Shown here: piece by piece, positions 52,519 to 63,042 of the stretch
How the letters are laid out: every line of letters starts with the position of its first letter
Position numbering within the stretch: the first letter of the stretch is position 1
Source: Psychrobacillus sp. NEAU-3TGS
GTDB taxonomy: Bacteria > Bacillota > Bacilli > Bacillales_A > Planococcaceae
Assembly (NCBI RefSeq): GCF_029955155.1
Contig: NZ_JAPNOZ010000012.1
Span: 937,753 to 1,001,752, forward strand
Length of the DNA: 64,000 nt
Direction of reading: 5' to 3'
Translations under genes and position numbers: made by a program
Notes under the pieces: model-generated
What the model was told of the DNA's origin: nothing
The model's database searches: none
Seen by the model: only the letters and a program-made list of their open reading frames with translations

Positions 52519-54414
52519 TTATATTGTTGTTGGCAATATCCCTGTAAAACGATTTTCAAGTTTTGCTTCTTCTTCATTTAATAGAAGATGAATTTCCCCG
52601 TGGTCACTCGAAGTACGGATTAAACGTCCAATTCCTTGCTGCAGTCTAAGCAGCATAAACGGTAACTCCACTTCTTCAAAGGGATTATTTGAAAATGATC
52701 TTTTTGCATCAAATAGTGGATCTGCTAATGGGAATGGCAAATCGTAAATAATTACTCGGGTTAAAGCTTCTTGCGGCAAATCAAGCCCTTCCCATAAGTG
52801 ATACGAGCATAGCGTTGCATAATCACCATTTTGGAACTCTTTTACAATCGTCGAAAGCTCACGATCACCTTCAAATACAATATTAGCAGAAATAGCCGTG
52901 TGAGAGCGGAAATGCTCCATCGCTGTTTTTGATTTAAACAATATCAACGTTTGCTGCGTATTTTCTAATAATGCATCCACTTTCTTCACTTTGTCTTCTT
53001 GACTTGTCTTATGAGTATAAATTTTCATTACTTCATCGTAGTCAAAAGGAGATTCAACTGAAAATGATTGGTACTTTTCAATCCCTAAAGAATCTGCTAT
53101 ATACGTAAAATCTTTTTCAATTGATAAAGTTGCAGAAGAAAAAACAATTGGTAATTTAGCTGTAAATAATTTTTCGTGCAAAATATCTGTGACTAAACGT
53201 GGCATCACAATTAGTGTTTCGTGTCCATCAATGATTTCCAGCCACTCAACACCGTCCCCTTTTTCCGTAAATAAACGTAAAGAGAATGCATATTGCTCCA
53301 AAAATTCCTCCACCATACGAAGTTCATATTCAGGAATCGTAAACAACTCGGATTCAAATACAAACTCCTCTAGCAAATCGTCTGTAATTCGAATCGCTTG
53401 TTTACACATTTGTATAAGCTCTGCTGTTTTATCGATTTTCATCCGTTCACTTTCTTCTTCCGTGCTGTTTTTTCTTAAAATGCCGAAAATACGGTCATGT
53501 GTTTCTTGTAGCACTTCCATTAAATTCAAAGTTTTTTCACGAACTCCATCGACCATCACACGTTCTAATAACTGAATTAGCGTTTCACTTTGTACTTCAT
53601 ACGTTAACGCTTTTTGTGCTGCATACTCAAGTAAATGCCCTTCATCTAACACAATCATCGACACATCTGGTAAAAGTGGCATTTGCCCTTCTCGCACACG
53701 AGACTCTTTCGTCCAAATATGCTCCATTAGAAACTCATGCGAACAAATAATTATATCCGTTGACTCTCGATAGTTTTGACGATGAATCGTTTGACCACAT
53801 CGATTTCTTAGATCACAAACTGTGCATTGCTGTGTCGGATGATAATTTACCTTTTGCCAGTCAGTATCACTTACACCAGGAAACTGGCTTCGTTCGCCAT
53901 AAGGATAAATTTTTTGAAGCGAGGAATGCCCATACACAAAATCGGGAATTAGATCTTCAATCTCTTCTATAAAGAAATCATTATCTCCATCCTTTTGCGC
54001 TTCCTCTAAACGCTTCATGCATAAATATTGGTCGCGTGATTTAGCTAGACGTACATCTATTTTAATATCTAAATAATTTTGTATTTTGAAAATGTCCCCA
54101 GCTTCTTTTACTAGCTGCTCGATCAGCGTTTCATCCGCACAAGCGATTAACGCTGGTTTCCCAGTATAACGTGCGTAAGATATTGCAGGAAGTAAGTAAG
54201 CAATCGTTTTGCCTGTACCTACGCCTGCTTCTGCAAATAGTACATTTTTTTCTTTTAATGTTTTTTCGATTTGATAGGCCATGAAAATTTGTTCGTCGCG
54301 GCATTCAAATCCTTTTTCGGGTAATTCATCATATAGAACGTCCCCCATCCAATCTCCTAATGACTCGAAGAAAGAACGGTCTTTTGATAATTGAAACGGT
54401 AACGCATTTTTCAT
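52519..54414 (-). CDS. ypvA: DinG/XPD-like ATP-dependent DNA helicase with Fe-S motif
   Basis: Superfamily 2 helicase of about 631 residues. Walker A AGVGTGKT, DEGH (Walker B, VLDEGHLLEYA) and motif VI QGIGRLIR are present. Four Cys residues (one in YLCMKRLEE, two in QQCTVC, one in NRCG) are spaced like the 4Fe-4S domain of XPD/DinG enzymes. The N-terminal exonuclease domain of longer DinG proteins is absent. ATG 54414 has GGGAG seven bases upstream; ATG 54435 behind AAGGA is an alternative. Confidence 0.9.
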   Translation of the reverse strand: MKNALPFQLSKDRSFFESLGDWMGDVLYDELPEKGFECRDEQIFMAYQIEKTLKEKNVLFAEAGVGTGKTIAYLLPAISYARYTGKPALIACADETLIEQLVKEAGDIFKIQNYLDIKIDVRLAKSRDQYLCMKRLEEAQKDGDNDFFIEEIEDLIPDFVYGHSSLQKIYPYGERSQFPGVSDTDWQKVNYHPTQQCTVCDLRNRCGQTIHRQNYRESTDIIICSHEFLMEHIWTKESRVREGQMPLLPDVSMIVLDEGHLLEYAAQKALTYEVQSETLIQLLERVMVDGVREKTLNLMEVLQETHDRIFGILRKNSTEEESERMKIDKTAELIQMCKQAIRITDDLLEEFVFESELFTIPEYELRMVEEFLEQYAFSLRLFTEKGDGVEWLEIIDGHETLIVMPRLVTDILHEKLFTAKLPIVFSSATLSIEKDFTYIADSLGIEKYQSFSVESPFDYDEVMKIYTHKTSQEDKVKKVDALLENTQQTLILFKSKTAMEHFRSHTAISANIVFEGDRELSTIVKEFQNGDYATLCSYHLWEGLDLPQEALTRVIIYDLPFPLADPLFDAKRSFSNNPFEEVELPFMLLRLQQGIGRLIRTSSDHGEIHLLLNEEEAKLENRFTGILPTTI

Positions 54415-54476
54415 TGTAAAACTCCCTACTTCCATCAATTTTCCTTCGTATCTAAAATCCAATATGGGAATAACGT

Positions 54477-54502
54477 AAAAGAAAGGGAGAACCAAGTCTC
54501 CC
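54477..54502 (-). terminator. Terminator of ypsC
   Basis: On the minus strand GGGAGA pairs with TCTCCC and TTTCTTTT follows. Confidence 0.7.
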
Positions 54503-54509
54503 TTACTTT

Positions 54510-55637
54510 TTAAGAACGTTTACCCCAAAACTGATAGTAATCTGTTCGGATAAAACCATTAAATAATTTCCGCTTTTTCGTTGCTTTTCTTCCATATGCA
54601 TTTTCAAAGTTTTCCATAGAAGAAAGCATATAAACGGACCACGAAGGATATTGTCCCATCAAATGGCCTAAATCACTAATGACTTGCTCAATTTCTTCGA
54701 TTTCCCCAATACGTTCACCGTAAGGTGGGTTTCCAATCATAACCCCATCTGTCAACGATGTGGTAAAATCACGTGCTTGCATTTGCTTAAACGTGATTAT
54801 ATCGGCAAAGCCTGACTCAAATGCATTTTGCTCAGCCATTTGAATCATTTTATGGTCGATATCAGATCCAATTATTTGAAGCTCTTGATCATAGTCAGCA
54901 AGATCCTCTGCTTCATTGCGTACATCATCCCAGATCGTCTTAGGCATCCAAGACCAAGCTTCACTATGAAAATCACGATTGAAGCCCGGAGCAATATTTT
55001 GACCAATCATCGCTGCTTCGATTGGAATCGTTCCAGATCCGCAAAATGGATCTACGAATGGACGATTAGGACTCCACTTGGAGATTTTCACAAGAGCAGC
55101 AGCCAATGTTTCTTTTAATGGAGCTTCCCCTTGGTCTTGACGGTAACCACGCTTGTGAAGACCTGCTCCACTCGTATCGATTGTTATCGTCGCAACATCT
55201 TTTAAAATACTTATTTCAATTTTATAAGTTGCACCAGATTCATCTAAAAATCCAATACGTTTATATGCAAGTTTTAAGCGTTCTACAATCGCTTTTTTCA
55301 CGATTGCCTGACAGTCGGGAACACTGAATAACGTAGACTTAACAGATTTCCCTTGTACCGGGAATGCTGCATCTACTGGTAAGAACTTTTCCCACTGTAT
55401 CGCTTTTGTCCGTTCAAAAAGCTCATCAAATGTTTTTGCAGGGAACTGAGCAGCGACGATTTTCACACGATCTGCGACACGTAGCCATACGTTTGCACGT
55501 GCAATAGCACGTTCGTCCCCTTCAAAATATACTTTTCCGTTTTCCGTCGTTGTTTCATATCCTAGTGCTTTTACTTCATCGGCAACGATGGATTCTAATC
55601 CCATCGCAGCTGTCGCTACTAATTTAAATGTTGTCAT
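54510..55637 (-). CDS. ypsC: THUMP-domain RNA guanine-N2-methyltransferase (YpsC, RlmL-like)
   Basis: A 375-residue rRNA methyltransferase with an N-terminal THUMP RNA-binding domain (about 45-155) and a Rossmann methyltransferase domain with DPFCGSGTIPIEAA (SAM site near 194-207) and GNPPYGERIG, the catalytic NPPY. It corresponds to the methyltransferase half of E. coli RlmL, thought to modify 23S rRNA. AAGGA precedes the ATG, which overlaps the upstream PAS-GGDEF-EAL stop codon (TAATG), so the pair is coupled. Confidence 0.93.
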   Translation of the reverse strand: MTTFKLVATAAMGLESIVADEVKALGYETTTENGKVYFEGDERAIARANVWLRVADRVKIVAAQFPAKTFDELFERTKAIQWEKFLPVDAAFPVQGKSVKSTLFSVPDCQAIVKKAIVERLKLAYKRIGFLDESGATYKIEISILKDVATITIDTSGAGLHKRGYRQDQGEAPLKETLAAALVKISKWSPNRPFVDPFCGSGTIPIEAAMIGQNIAPGFNRDFHSEAWSWMPKTIWDDVRNEAEDLADYDQELQIIGSDIDHKMIQMAEQNAFESGFADIITFKQMQARDFTTSLTDGVMIGNPPYGERIGEIEEIEQVISDLGHLMGQYPSWSVYMLSSMENFENAYGRKATKKRKLFNGFIRTDYYQFWGKRS

Positions 55638-57358
55638 TATATAGTCCTTTCTTGCTTATGGATCTCCCATAGCTCTAAAAAATCCAAAAACGCTGCACTT
55701 GATATCGGTTTGCTAAAATAATACCCTTGCACAATATCGCAGCCCATTTCCTTTAAAAGTTTCACTTGATCTTTCGTTTCTGCGCCTTCCGCTATTACCT
55801 TTATGTGTAATCGATGCGCCATTAATATAATGGTATCTACTATCGCTTGCTTATCTTGTAATTCTGTCATCTGTTGAATAAAGCTACTATCAATTTTTAA
55901 ATAGTTTAAAGGGAACCTATTTAAATAACTTAAGGAAGAATAGCCTGTTCCAAAATCATCAATTGATAGTTTGAATCCCATACGCTTTAATTTCACTAAT
56001 TTATGGACAATGCTTTCAGAATCCTCCATCACCGTTCTCTCTGTCAGCTCCAGCTCTAACTGCTGTGGACTACAATTATACTTCGTAAGAATTGTATTTA
56101 TTCGTTCCATAAAATCATCTTGTTGAAAATGAAGTGCTGCAATATTAATAGAGACCGGTATATGATGTATACCTCGTGAACGCCAATCGACTATGTCCAT
56201 GCATACTTTTTCTAAAATAACTTCACTAATTGGAATGATTAACCCACTATCCTCCGCAAACGGGATAAACTCTGCCGGTGACACAACGCCTAGTGTATCG
56301 TTTGACCACCTAACGAGTGCCTCCACTCCAATTATTTGGTTCGTATCTAAAGACACTTTCGGCTGGTAATGGATAACAAACGCTTTTTGTTGAATCGCAT
56401 TTCTCAGTTCTGATTCTAACAAAAGTAATCGTTCTGCATCTGTCTGTAATTCATCAAAATAAAACGCATATTGATTTCGTCCGTTTTGTTTGGCAAAATA
56501 CATCGCTTTATCCGCTTTTTGTATAAGTGTTTCTACTTCTACTCCATCTTGCGGATAAAAACTAATTCCTATACTTGATGTAATGTAAATATCTCTACCA
56601 TTTATATAAAAAGGCTTATTTAGTAACTTATTTAGCTTATCTGCGAAGTGTACAGCCTCTTTTTGAAATTTCAAATCGGTAATCGTAACTAAAAATTCAT
56701 CTCCCCCGTATCTAGAGACTAAATCGTTAGCCCGAACAATGGAATTTATTCGATCGGCGACTTGTGTTAATAGGAAGTCCCCTACTTCATTTCCCAATGT
56801 TTCATTTATTTGTTTAAAGCGATCTAAATCTACTACTAGCATCGCATGTTCACTGTTTTCCGTTGATGTTGCGATCAAATCTTCTAGTTGTTCATAGAAT
56901 GTGTGTCTGTTCATCGTATTCGTCAATGAATCTGTATTCGTCAATTCTTCTATTTCTTTTTCGATAACTTTACTATGTGATATATCAGAAAAAACGCCAA
57001 AATAGTTTGTTACTATCCCTTCTTCATTAACGATTGTATGTATCGTTAAGCGTTCCGGGTAGATTTCTCCATTTTTGCGTCTGTTCCAAATTTCCCCTTG
57101 CCATGAACCTTTCATTTTTATGTCTTTCCACATATTTTGATAAAAGCTGGCATCTTGTTTTCCAGATTGGAGTATTCGGGGCGTTTTTCCTTTTACTTCT
57201 TGCAACGTGTATCCTGTCAATGATTCGAAGGCAGTGTTGACAAGTGAAATAGTCATCTTATCGCCTGTAATCATGATGCCTTCCTTGGTGGAGTGCAATA
57301 TTTGATCAATGACCTTATCTGGCAAAGATGAAAATTTTTCAGCTGATAGTTGTTTCAC
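55637..57358 (-). CDS. PAS-GGDEF-EAL c-di-GMP protein
   Basis: Cytosolic [17 protein letters not shown] of 573 residues, no membrane segment. A PAS domain (about 15-135; VKGKTPRILQSG) is followed by a PAC segment, GGDEF domain (about 140-300; canonical RYGGDEFLV) and EAL domain (about 320-560; GVEALVRW, NIAALHF, ELTERTV, DDFGTGYSS, AEGAET). Both catalytic sites look intact. GTG start at 57358 follows CAGGTG by eight bases. It sits between rnpB and ypsC and is coupled to ypsC. Confidence 0.92.
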   Translation of the reverse strand: MKQLSAEKFSSLPDKVIDQILHSTKEGIMITGDKMTISLVNTAFESLTGYTLQEVKGKTPRILQSGKQDASFYQNMWKDIKMKGSWQGEIWNRRKNGEIYPERLTIHTIVNEEGIVTNYFGVFSDISHSKVIEKEIEELTNTDSLTNTMNRHTFYEQLEDLIATSTENSEHAMLVVDLDRFKQINETLGNEVGDFLLTQVADRINSIVRANDLVSRYGGDEFLVTITDLKFQKEAVHFADKLNKLLNKPFYINGRDIYITSSIGISFYPQDGVEVETLIQKADKAMYFAKQNGRNQYAFYFDELQTDAERLLLLESELRNAIQQKAFVIHYQPKVSLDTNQIIGVEALVRWSNDTLGVVSPAEFIPFAEDSGLIIPISEVILEKVCMDIVDWRSRGIHHIPVSINIAALHFQQDDFMERINTILTKYNCSPQQLELELTERTVMEDSESIVHKLVKLKRMGFKLSIDDFGTGYSSLSYLNRFPLNYLKIDSSFIQQMTELQDKQAIVDTIILMAHRLHIKVIAEGAETKDQVKLLKEMGCDIVQGYYFSKPISSAAFLDFLELWEIHKQERTI

Positions 57359-57413
57359 TTAAGTACACCTGCCTTTTTATCAAAATAAGATACCGCTAAT
57401 TTTCTTATGTAGA

Positions 57414-57446
57414 ACAGAAAAGCTCTCCTAGATTGGAGAGCTTTGT
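57414..57446 (-). terminator. Terminator of RNase P RNA
   Basis: AAAGCTCTCC pairs perfectly with GGAGAGCTTT and T residues follow on the minus strand, 17 bases after the mature RNA end. Confidence 0.85.
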
Positions 57447-57462
57447 AATTATTAAGTATAAG

Positions 57463-57866
57463 CCACTCATACACCCAATAAGCCATGTTTTGTTTCTACG
57501 GTACTCAAACGGTGCCTTACCTCGTACGATGTAGATGGCAATCATCTATCTACGAAAATTACTTCTCGTTCTTCTATCCGTTCATTTCCTTCAAGAAAAT
57601 TCCCCTACCATAATTTGGGTTTCTCACTCGTGGGGTTTACCTCGTTCCACCTGTAAAGTTTCCAATACAGCTTCGTCACTGTGGCACTTTCAGAGATTGT
57701 CAACCGTATCCTAAGACTTAGGTCTTCATCCCGCCGTCAGCTAAATTAGCTGCCTTAGTTTATTTTTTCACTAAGCACGAACACTACATTCATCTCAGAA
57801 TTGTGTGAGCATGGACTTTCCTCTACAATTTCAAGTATTGCAGCGATTGCCCGGATATATAAGTGG
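57463..57866 (-). ncRNA. rnpB: RNase P RNA, Bacillus type (class B)
   Basis: Catalytic RNA that matures tRNA 5' ends. On the minus strand I recognise the universal segments GAGGAAAGTCC, GTGCCACAGTGACGAAG, CGAGGTAAACCC, GAGTGAGAAACCC and ACAAAACATGGCTTA in the right order. The ends were set by the P1 helix: 57853-57866 (CCACTTATATATCC read on the minus strand) pairs without mismatch, counting G-U pairs, with 57463-57476. The length, 404 bases, is normal for the class. Confidence 0.97.
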
Positions 57867-57873
57867 TATACCT

Positions 57874-57902
57874 AGTATATACGATGTGCTTGTTAGATTC
57901 AA
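57874..57902 (-). promoter_or_regulatory. Promoter of rnpB
   Basis: On the minus strand TTGAAT and TATACT are separated by 17 bases, and the -10 ends seven bases before the first base of the P1 helix. Confidence 0.8.
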
Positions 57903-57921
57903 TCGATGTGAATAAATATAA

Positions 57922-58215
57922 TTATTCGTACAATTTACTGCCGAATACATGCTTTTCTAAATGGGAAAGCCTTTTTAAAATATCAAAGTTCGTCGCTCCT
58001 GCTTGTGGTGCTGGCGCCGTTCTTTTAGGTGCTTCTGCAAGTTCCTCTTTCAGTTGGTTAATCTCTGATTGTAGTTGGGCAATTTTCTTTTCAAATGCCT
58101 CATAATCTTGAATAATATCGTCTAAGAAAATATCAACTTCTTCTTGGTTGTAGCCTCTTAAGCCCGTTTTAAATTCTTTTTCAAGTATATCTGAAGTTTT
58201 TAATTTTGTTTCCAT
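57922..58215 (-). CDS. gpsB: Cell division protein GpsB
   Basis: DivIVA-domain coiled-coil protein of 97 residues that shuttles penicillin-binding protein 1 between the division site and side wall. The N-terminal DivIVA segment ([25 protein letters not shown], the Arg/Tyr loop contacts membrane or partners), a central coiled coil and a C-terminal helix ([13 protein letters not shown]) are visible. GGAAGG precedes the ATG. It lies directly upstream of rnpB, the B. subtilis arrangement, and its PBP1 partner is encoded at 63709. Confidence 0.95.
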   Translation of the reverse strand: METKLKTSDILEKEFKTGLRGYNQEEVDIFLDDIIQDYEAFEKKIAQLQSEINQLKEELAEAPKRTAPAPQAGATNFDILKRLSHLEKHVFGSKLYE

Positions 58216-58283
58216 ATGGTATCTTCCTTCCGTCTGTTCACTTAATCGTATTATAGCATAGTGATGTCGAATAAAGGAGCATT

Positions 58284-59579
58284 TTAAGACTGGAAAACTC
58301 GCTTTTTGTTAGGTTGTGCGCTTTCCCGGGAAATAGTTAATTTCCGAATTATTCTCGCTTCTCTCTTTTGTAGGTCCTCATGCAGGCGTAATTGCTGTTT
58401 TTCACTTCCCACATTTGGTGTTTTCGCTAGATAATCTGCGCATTCCCTCGTCATCTCTAATGCCTTCTCTAAATATTTTAGCTGATGTTCGTAAAGTTTT
58501 GCTAGTTCCATATAAACATCGATACGATATTTCCCAACTATTTCTGTTAAGGATGCGTGAAATGCTCGGAGACTTTCATCAAATAAATGCTTTCTTTTCA
58601 GGTGCAAGCCGACGTAATAATAAGCAATACTTACTTCATCGTCTGCAAATTTTTCAATCACAAACTGGAACCAATCTTGACTAGCGTCCACCGATTTTAA
58701 ATCACGAAACCATTTCCCAATATTCGTATACGTGACAGAAGACTCTACTACTCTATCTTCTTTTAATAACTTCACAGATAAAATATATAAAGTTACCAAT
58801 GATAAAATATCCCACTCATTATGCTTTAAAACTTTCATCAAGTTTGCGGGATCCCCATGTTTCACCGCATCGAAATAAATGATAGGTGCAAGATGACCAG
58901 GGATATCATTTTCCCTGACAAAGCCTAGCTTTTGTTCTTCTAACTGTTTTAACTTAAATCGCTCTAAATCACCTTTCCAAATTCTTTTAGAGGAGTGCAT
59001 TAAATCAATGTGCTGATGTTCCTGTAGCGGAGGAATGGTATTTCGGTTCATCGTCCATCTTGATACAAGTTGTGGGAAATCGAAACTTTTCCCATTGTAT
59101 GTAATGATGGACTGCGACGTTTTCCAAAACTCAGAAGCCAATAAAAACGAAGCCTCTTGACCCGGTTCCGCTAGCACATACTGCGTTAACAAAAAGCCAT
59201 TTTCCACTTGCTTTAACAAACCATTTAAAAAAATGAGTACACCTGTCCCTTTCAATCCTGTTGTTTCTGTATCGTAAAAACAAAAAGGGGTACCTTCCGC
59301 TAAAGTAAGTGGATGATTAGGATACTTTTCCTGCATGAACGTTATTGCTTCATGCAATTGATGTAGCCCAATGTTTCCATGTATATGCGACTGCTCATAA
59401 AAAGTTTCTTTCACAAACAAAAAACCTTTTTCATTTTGGATTAGTTTTAGTCCTGCTGTTTTCCATTGTTCCGTATAAAAAGGAAGTGTTGGTATAGGCA
59501 CTTCCTTTTTAGGCTCTTCATTTAATGGTTTCTTTTTTACAAGACCTTTCATTTGCATCAGTTTTTTTTCATACGACAT
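58284..59579 (-). CDS. mrfB: Exonuclease MrfB (YprB)
   Basis: DEDD-type exonuclease with a C-terminal TPR-like helical region, 431 residues. The first motif reads FYDTETTGL (near 106), the second lies in [12 protein letters not shown], the third in the [10 protein letters not shown] segment. In B. subtilis the homologue works with MrfA to repair mitomycin C lesions. ATG 59579 has AGGTGG six bases upstream and lies 10 bases inside the mrfA 3' end. Confidence 0.9.
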   Translation of the reverse strand: MSYEKKLMQMKGLVKKKPLNEEPKKEVPIPTLPFYTEQWKTAGLKLIQNEKGFLFVKETFYEQSHIHGNIGLHQLHEAITFMQEKYPNHPLTLAEGTPFCFYDTETTGLKGTGVLIFLNGLLKQVENGFLLTQYVLAEPGQEASFLLASEFWKTSQSIITYNGKSFDFPQLVSRWTMNRNTIPPLQEHQHIDLMHSSKRIWKGDLERFKLKQLEEQKLGFVRENDIPGHLAPIIYFDAVKHGDPANLMKVLKHNEWDILSLVTLYILSVKLLKEDRVVESSVTYTNIGKWFRDLKSVDASQDWFQFVIEKFADDEVSIAYYYVGLHLKRKHLFDESLRAFHASLTEIVGKYRIDVYMELAKLYEHQLKYLEKALEMTRECADYLAKTPNVGSEKQQLRLHEDLQKREARIIRKLTISRESAQPNKKRVFQS

Positions 59580-61848
59580 GCTCATCCACCTGCAATAAAT
59601 GAAATAATTTGATCACTTCTTTTTTTAAATTTAACTCGGCGTCCTGAGCACCAATACATGCAGGACACCCATTTGAACAGGGGCAAGCCTCTACTTGCTC
59701 CGTCACTTTTGGAACTAAAGCATTCCATAAATCAAACATTCTTTCCGACAAACCTATTCCACCAGGATAGCTATCGTATATATAAAAAGTTGGTTTCTCT
59801 ACATTAACAGATTTTACTTGTGGTACAACATGAATATCCTTTGCATCACAATGGATAAACAACGGAATAAATGCATGTAACGCATAAGCAACTCCAGTCA
59901 TTGCATCCGATAATAACGTATCTGTCCAATCACTAGGCTTGTCAAAACTAAACCAAGTCGAAGATGTATGCAATTCAAGTGGAGGTAAATGAATTTGCCC
60001 AGAGCCGATATTGTCATGCGTATCAAACTTTATCTTTTTGAAAATCGTTGGCTGTGCTAAGACGATAATATCGCCAAATCGCAATGTTCCAATATTCGCT
60101 TCTCTTTCCTTATCTTCACTTAACACTTTTAACTCTACTGCAATATTGGCATCTGTGAAATAATCCACATCCACTTCTTTCACAAATGCTTTCTTTTCTT
60201 CCCAATCGAGTATTTCCACTTGAAACTGAGTCCCTTGATGCAAATATATCGCTTCTTCATGGAGTAAAGTCATGGCACTATATAAATCCATTTCTCCGAT
60301 TACTCTCGTTTTAGTTGGAATCGTTTGGTCGATAATAATAACGTTTTCCTGGGAAGCAGACCGCAAGCTAATATTACTTGCAGGAAAGCTTTCCGACATC
60401 CAATGCCATTTATCGGATGTTCGCAATAAAACCCCTTCGCTTTCTAAATAAGCAAGCAGTTCTTGAATCGAAAACTCTGCATAGGAATCCAGCGTTGTAA
60501 AAGGAAGCTCAAATGCTGCACATTTTAAATGATCCATTAAAATAATCATATTATCAGGATGAATACGTACTTCTTCAGGCGACTGACCTAGAAAATATTC
60601 CGGATTTTTCACCACGTATTGATCGAGAGCAGTTGACTGTGCTACATATATAATGAGCGCCTCGTCCTGTCTTCTTCCAGCGCGCCCGGCTTGCTGCCAA
60701 GCACTCGCAATATTTCCCGGGTAACCTGTCATAATACATGCCTGTAGCTGGCCAATATCGACACCAAGCTCAAGGGCGTTTGTACTAACAACCGTTCGAA
60801 TAATGCCGTCTCGTAACCCTTTCTCAATGGTCCTTCTTTCAGAAGGTAAGTAACCACCTCTATAGCCACGAATCGTTTGGTCATTAATCTTTTTGCTAAC
60901 CAAAGCTTGTAAATAAGTAACAAGCATCTCCACGCGGACGCGACTTTTCGCAAATACAATTGTTTGAATACCATTTATATACAGTTCCTGAGCGATATCT
61001 CGCACTTCTAGAATGGCGCTTCGCCGAACATTAAATACAGGATGAACAATTGGTGGATTGTAAAAGACAAAATGTTTTTTCCCAGATGGTGCTCCATTTT
61101 GATCAATTAATTCATGGGGTGTATTCGTTAGGCTTTCAGCTAATTCTTTTGGATTTTTAATCGTTGCGGAAGTACATATAAATTGCGGATTGCTACCGTA
61201 AAACGCACATATCCTTTTTAATCGTCGTATAACATGTGCCACATGACTTCCAAATACACCTTTATATGTATGAATTTCATCGATCACAATATATTTTAGG
61301 TTTTCAAATAGGGAGACCCATTTAGTATGATGAGGCAAAATCCCCGAATGAAGCATATCAGGATTGGTTAAAACGATATGACCTGATTTACGTACTTTTT
61401 GTCGAATCCCAGGCTCCGTATCTCCATCATACGTAAAGCTTAATATTTCTTCCCCGCTTGCTTTAATCAGATCATTTAAATCACTTTTCTGGTCTTGAGC
61501 TAATGCTTTTGTTGGAAATAAATAAATAGCGCGCGAGGTTGGGTCTTCTAATATCGATTGAAGAACCGGCAGATGGTAACAAAGCGACTTTCCGGAGGCG
61601 GTTGGGGTTATTGTTGTATAGGATTTCTTTGCTGTTGCCGCATCAAACGCTAGCCGTTGGTGGAGATATAATTGTTCTACCCCGCGACTCTTTAATGCTT
61701 TTTGAATGGATGGATGCATGTTTGCAGGAAAAGGAGCATATATTGCTTCTTTCTCTTCTGTTACATGAATATGCTCGATTCTAGAAGACCTATTTGTATC
61801 GACTTTCCAGTCATCTAGCAATTCCTGTATGCTTTTATTCGCTCGCAT
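59569..61848 (-). CDS. mrfA: DEAD/DEAH-box helicase MrfA (YprA)
   Basis: Superfamily 2 helicase of 759 residues that with MrfB repairs mitomycin C damage in B. subtilis. Helicase motifs: TASGKS (I), DEIH (II), SAT (III), QAGRAGRR (VI). The C-terminal domain has a zinc cluster: CPCSNGCPACIG (four Cys), as in the DUF1998-type family. ATG 61848 has GGGGG six bases upstream; an ATG at 61854 abuts that site. It overlaps yppE by 14 bases. Confidence 0.92.
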   Translation of the reverse strand: MRANKSIQELLDDWKVDTNRSSRIEHIHVTEEKEAIYAPFPANMHPSIQKALKSRGVEQLYLHQRLAFDAATAKKSYTTITPTASGKSLCYHLPVLQSILEDPTSRAIYLFPTKALAQDQKSDLNDLIKASGEEILSFTYDGDTEPGIRQKVRKSGHIVLTNPDMLHSGILPHHTKWVSLFENLKYIVIDEIHTYKGVFGSHVAHVIRRLKRICAFYGSNPQFICTSATIKNPKELAESLTNTPHELIDQNGAPSGKKHFVFYNPPIVHPVFNVRRSAILEVRDIAQELYINGIQTIVFAKSRVRVEMLVTYLQALVSKKINDQTIRGYRGGYLPSERRTIEKGLRDGIIRTVVSTNALELGVDIGQLQACIMTGYPGNIASAWQQAGRAGRRQDEALIIYVAQSTALDQYVVKNPEYFLGQSPEEVRIHPDNMIILMDHLKCAAFELPFTTLDSYAEFSIQELLAYLESEGVLLRTSDKWHWMSESFPASNISLRSASQENVIIIDQTIPTKTRVIGEMDLYSAMTLLHEEAIYLHQGTQFQVEILDWEEKKAFVKEVDVDYFTDANIAVELKVLSEDKEREANIGTLRFGDIIVLAQPTIFKKIKFDTHDNIGSGQIHLPPLELHTSSTWFSFDKPSDWTDTLLSDAMTGVAYALHAFIPLFIHCDAKDIHVVPQVKSVNVEKPTFYIYDSYPGGIGLSERMFDLWNALVPKVTEQVEACPCSNGCPACIGAQDAELNLKKEVIKLFHLLQVDEHVV

Positions 61849-62209
61849 TCTCATCCCCCACTTCCTTGATCGCATGAATGATTGTTTCTAATGTATATTT
61901 GGATGAATGAATCGATTTTAAAAATCGTTTCTTACTTGTCCCTTTATAATACGATTGAACGATGAATTGCTTCATGGACTCAAGTAAAGAGTCAATCTGA
62001 CTTGGATGCACATATTTTGGACGCTTCACTTGAATCCATGTTCGTACGAGTTTTTCCCATTCGAGCAATAATTCATCTAGTTGATAGGCATGTGGTTTTA
62101 CATCATTAAAAAAATCTGGCTCTTTATCTTCTTCTCTATAAAATTGAAAACGTAATATGCTTTCATCACATTCTTTTAGTAATTGTTCAGTTAAACGCAA
62201 TAACGACAT
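61835..62209 (-). CDS. yppE: YppE family protein (DUF1798)
   Basis: A 124-residue helical soluble protein of the DUF1798 family, function unknown. Family segments: FYREEDKEPDFFNDVKPH and the C-terminal LETIIHAIKEVG. ATG 62209 has GGGGG six bases upstream. It forms a transcript with mrfA and mrfB downstream. Confidence 0.88.
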   Translation of the reverse strand: MSLLRLTEQLLKECDESILRFQFYREEDKEPDFFNDVKPHAYQLDELLLEWEKLVRTWIQVKRPKYVHPSQIDSLLESMKQFIVQSYYKGTSKKRFLKSIHSSKYTLETIIHAIKEVGDENASE

Positions 62210-62284
62210 TTTAATCCCCCGCATTCTAGTAATAGTGTACCAAATTATAGCTCATATTACTAGTTGCAAACGAACGTACATTCC

Positions 62285-62440
62285 TTATAATTGGTTCTCG
62301 ATTTTTTCTAATTTACCAAGCAATCGAAAGGATGATTTACTAAAGTCTTTTTCAAACTGATCTTGTTCATCACTTAGCCGGTCTTCCAGTAAAAATTCTA
62401 ATAGCTCCAATTGGTCAATAATACGTTCGATTTTGTTCAT
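62285..62440 (-). CDS. Small helical protein upstream of yppE
   Basis: A 51-residue, charged, Leu-rich helical protein (LELLEFLLEDRLSDEQDQF) I do not recognise. GGGAGG lies eight bases before the ATG, and it is the first gene ahead of yppE-mrfA-mrfB. It stands where the small ypp genes lie in B. subtilis. Confidence 0.65.
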   Translation of the reverse strand: MNKIERIIDQLELLEFLLEDRLSDEQDQFEKDFSKSSFRLLGKLEKIENQL

Positions 62441-63042
62441 GTTTGTTACCTCCCTTTTTAGAGTATGTTCCCTCTTTTTTTAGAAATCCCTTCCCACTCG
62501 ACAAACGTTCTTTCTAATGGACAAAACTAGTAGAATGTCGACAAGTTTTTGCAGAATCATAGCTTTGCGCCTTGCAGGTGCCAACTGTACTATCCCGCGA
62601 ATGGATCTTATGAAAGCGGCACTTGCGCCAAGTTCTCTACGACAAATTCATTTGAACTATTTAGAAGAATTGATTGCTTTCACCAGCAATTTGGCTGCTC
62701 TTGTGCTGGTTTAATTGCTCTCAGGTAAGAAGGGATTGCTTAGGATGATTGGTTGGTTGCCCTAAGCCATTTACTGGATATACGTAACGAAAAAAAACGA
62801 ATAAGGCGATACTGAGTAAACAAGCAATTTATTTTATTTCGTAGCAGGTGGCGCTCTTACACGCAAGCAGTGAAGGCTCATCTCGTAGAAGGCGTTCTAT
62901 AGTAGCAAAAACGCTACAACACACTATTCCTACATTACCCAGAAAAACTTAGAATACACAGTGAAACTAAATAGAATCGATTGGCGTCTAATTATCTTGT
63001 GTTGGTCAACAACCCCTTCATTTGGCGATTAAGAGTGGAGTC
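62441..63042. other. Non-coding gap between the 51-residue gene and recU
   Basis: About 600 bases without a gene I can support; a 65-codon frame at 62517 has no ribosome site or family resemblance. Positions 62690-62760 contain GGTTGC/TTGCTCTCA strings like the repeats at 6907-6990. Confidence 0.4.

Noticed and set aside
62517-62714. 65-codon open frame upstream of recU
   Set aside because: No ribosome site, no family resemblance, and it lies in sequence with repeat remnants.
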